Below are positions 6,310-7,131 of a stretch of DNA of 7,131 bases, one piece after another (within the stretch, counting starts at the first letter, position 1; the number at the start of each line of letters is the position of its first letter). The position numbers and the translations under genes are program-made. The notes under the pieces were generated by a model that worked only from the letters and a program-made list of their open reading frames with translations, did no database searches and was not told where the DNA came from. Source of the stretch: JALXCG01 sp026991065 [NCBI: Gemmatimonadota bacterium] (GTDB taxonomy: Bacteria; GCA-2686955); the NCBI GenBank assembly GCA_026991065.1, contig JALXCG010000230.1:1-7131 (forward strand), written 5' to 3'.

Positions 6310-6487
6310 GAATCCACGATTCAGCAGAAAAAGTGGCCCAGGGAGGCGAAAAATTCGCGCCCGATTCTCGCCACGAGCGATCAATCGACATCGTTCGATA
6401 TCCATCTACTTCCAAGGGGCAGGCAAAGGCCTGTGTGACACAACGTTGCGCCGGGTATCGGGCGATATCGGAACGGGGCGGAAATGA
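6302..6487 (+). CDS. Possible small basic protein bridging kinase and regulator genes
   Basis: A 61-codon frame starts inside the last codons of the kinase gene (ATG at 6302, kinase stop at 6307-6309). It ends in an ATGA overlap with the regulator start (stop 6485-6487, ATG 6484). GAGGA lies 6 nt before its ATG, inside the kinase gene. Such end-to-end overlaps are typical of translationally coupled operons. Against it, the codons include AGA, AGG, ATA and many CGA, and third positions are much less GC-rich than in the neighbouring genes. The product is Arg/Lys-rich, matches no family I know, and has no membrane segment. It may be a real small protein, a frame that only carries ribosomes through to the regulator, or chance. 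Confidence 0.3.
   Translation: MLENPRFSRKSGPGRRKIRARFSPRAINRHRSISIYFQGAGKGLCDTTLRRVSGDIGTGRK
6310..6483. other. Kinase-regulator gap with short dyads
   Basis: Perfect inverted repeats occur at 6310-6322 (GAATC, 3 nt, GATTC), 6346-6358 (GCGAA, 3 nt, TTCGC) and 6420-6433 (CAGGC, 4 nt, GCCTG). There is no terminator, so the kinase and regulator genes are probably cotranscribed. The dyads may be regulatory or accidental. Confidence 0.35.
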
Positions 6488-7131
6488 AGAAGAGCGCAAT
6501 TCGAGTGCTGATGATCGATGACGACGTCAATTTCTGCGCGCGATGGCGCAAGCGTCTCGAACAGCACTGCGAAGTCCACGTTGCATACTCCGCGGACGCG
6601 GGCATTCAGGCCAGTCTGGAACTGCTACCCGACGTGGTGCTTCTGGATCTGTACCTGAGCCCGGAACGGCGGAATGGCGGCGCGGCCGAGCAGCCCAATG
6701 GCTTTGCAACCCTGGAGCGGATCCACGCCGATCGTCGCGATCTGCCGGTGATCATGCTTACCCGCGATCGTTCGCACGCGCGTTCTCTGGAAGCGGGAAG
6801 GCAGGGGGCCTTCGACTACCTCTGCAAACCGCCTGATCTGGAGGATCTGCTCAAGACCATTCGCTACGCCCATGAACAGGCGCGACTTCGTGAGCAACAG
6901 GCCTACCTGCAGAATGATCTGGATCAACGGCTTGGCGAGATGGTGGCCGGCGCGGAATGCATGCAGGAACTGCTTTGCATGGCCCGCAAGTGCGCACAGG
7001 TGAACCGGCCCGTGCTGATTCAGGGCGAGACCGGCACGGGCAAGGAGATGCTCGCGCGTTACGTCAGGGACCAGAGTCCGCGGCGCGAGGAACGCTTCGC
7101 CGGACAAAACTGTGCAGAGTTGAGCGGAGAT
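6484..7131 (+). CDS. NtrC-type sigma-54-dependent response regulator (N-terminal part)
   Basis: 216 codons are present, and the gene runs off the right edge. Residues 5-125 are a receiver domain with acidic pocket Asp12 and Asp13, phosphoacceptor Asp55 in VVLLDLYL, switch Thr93 and Lys115 in CKPP. A helical linker (about 127-155) leads into the sigma-54 AAA+ domain. Its Walker A GETGTGKE (181-188) is followed by a diverged FxxxNCAEL segment (205-213) that matches FVAVNCAAL in NtrC. The GAFTGA loop, Walker B and DNA-binding domain lie outside the window, so sigma-54 contact is inferred. The loop between Asp55 and the conserved Gly is about 10 residues longer than in CheY or NtrC. The upstream sensor kinase is the obvious partner. 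The start has only a weak GGGGCGG ribosome-binding site and may rely on coupling. Confidence 0.93.
   Translation, partial: MKKSAIRVLMIDDDVNFCARWRKRLEQHCEVHVAYSADAGIQASLELLPDVVLLDLYLSPERRNGGAAEQPNGFATLERIHADRRDLPVIMLTRDRSHARSLEAGRQGAFDYLCKPPDLEDLLKTIRYAHEQARLREQQAYLQNDLDQRLGEMVAGAECMQELLCMARKCAQVNRPVLIQGETGTGKEMLARYVRDQSPRREERFAGQNCAELSGD

Noticed and set aside
5620-6405. Minus-strand open frame (261 codons) opposite the kinase ATPase domain
   Set aside because: It is antisense to the N, G1 and G2 boxes and has no motifs of its own.
6435-6449. Sigma-54-like sequence TGACACAACGTTGC before the regulator gene
   Set aside because: The GG element is GA, and the spacing to GC is 9 rather than 10 bases, so it does not fit a -24/-12 promoter.

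Overview
The window is GC-rich bacterial DNA with six protein-coding genes. Two are cut by the window edges: a beta-helix protein on the left and a response regulator on the right. The gene content is a secreted right-handed beta-helix protein, an exported cyclophilin, a sensor kinase with FG-GAP-type Ca-binding repeats, and an NtrC-like regulator. It suggests a Gram-negative, probably uncultivated lineage such as the FCB group or a candidate phylum close to Eisenbacteria or Zixibacteria. That placement is inference from gene style only; there is no rRNA or other marker.

Layout. (1) Positions 1-1695, minus strand: a GNAT-fold acyltransferase-like gene followed 18 bp later by a secreted beta-helix gene, a likely two-gene operon. 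(2) Positions 1696-1848: a short divergent region with an extended -10 promoter candidate pointing right. (3) Positions 1849-2478, plus: an exported cyclophilin-type peptidyl-prolyl isomerase, followed by a rho-independent terminator at 2551-2595. (4) Positions 2660-3061, minus: a cytoplasmic thioredoxin with a WCAPC active site, convergent with the isomerase. (5) Positions 3062-3723: about 660 bp without a convincing gene but rich in perfect inverted repeats, with one short coding-like stretch that may be a gene relic. (6) Positions 3724-7131, plus: a two-component system. It starts with an 861-residue sensor kinase (signal sequence, extracytoplasmic FG-GAP/PQQ-like propeller, one membrane segment, histidine-kinase core). 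After a 174 bp gap comes an NtrC-type regulator (receiver plus the start of a sigma-54 AAA+ domain).

How they may work together: the kinase probably senses something outside the cytoplasm through its propeller and phosphorylates Asp55 of the regulator, which would then drive sigma-54 promoters. The isomerase and thioredoxin are general protein-folding and redox genes with their own signals. The most unusual points are the propeller kinase, the extended phosphorylation loop of the regulator, a 61-codon frame that exactly bridges the kinase and regulator genes by overlapping both, and the dyad cluster at 3246-3366.
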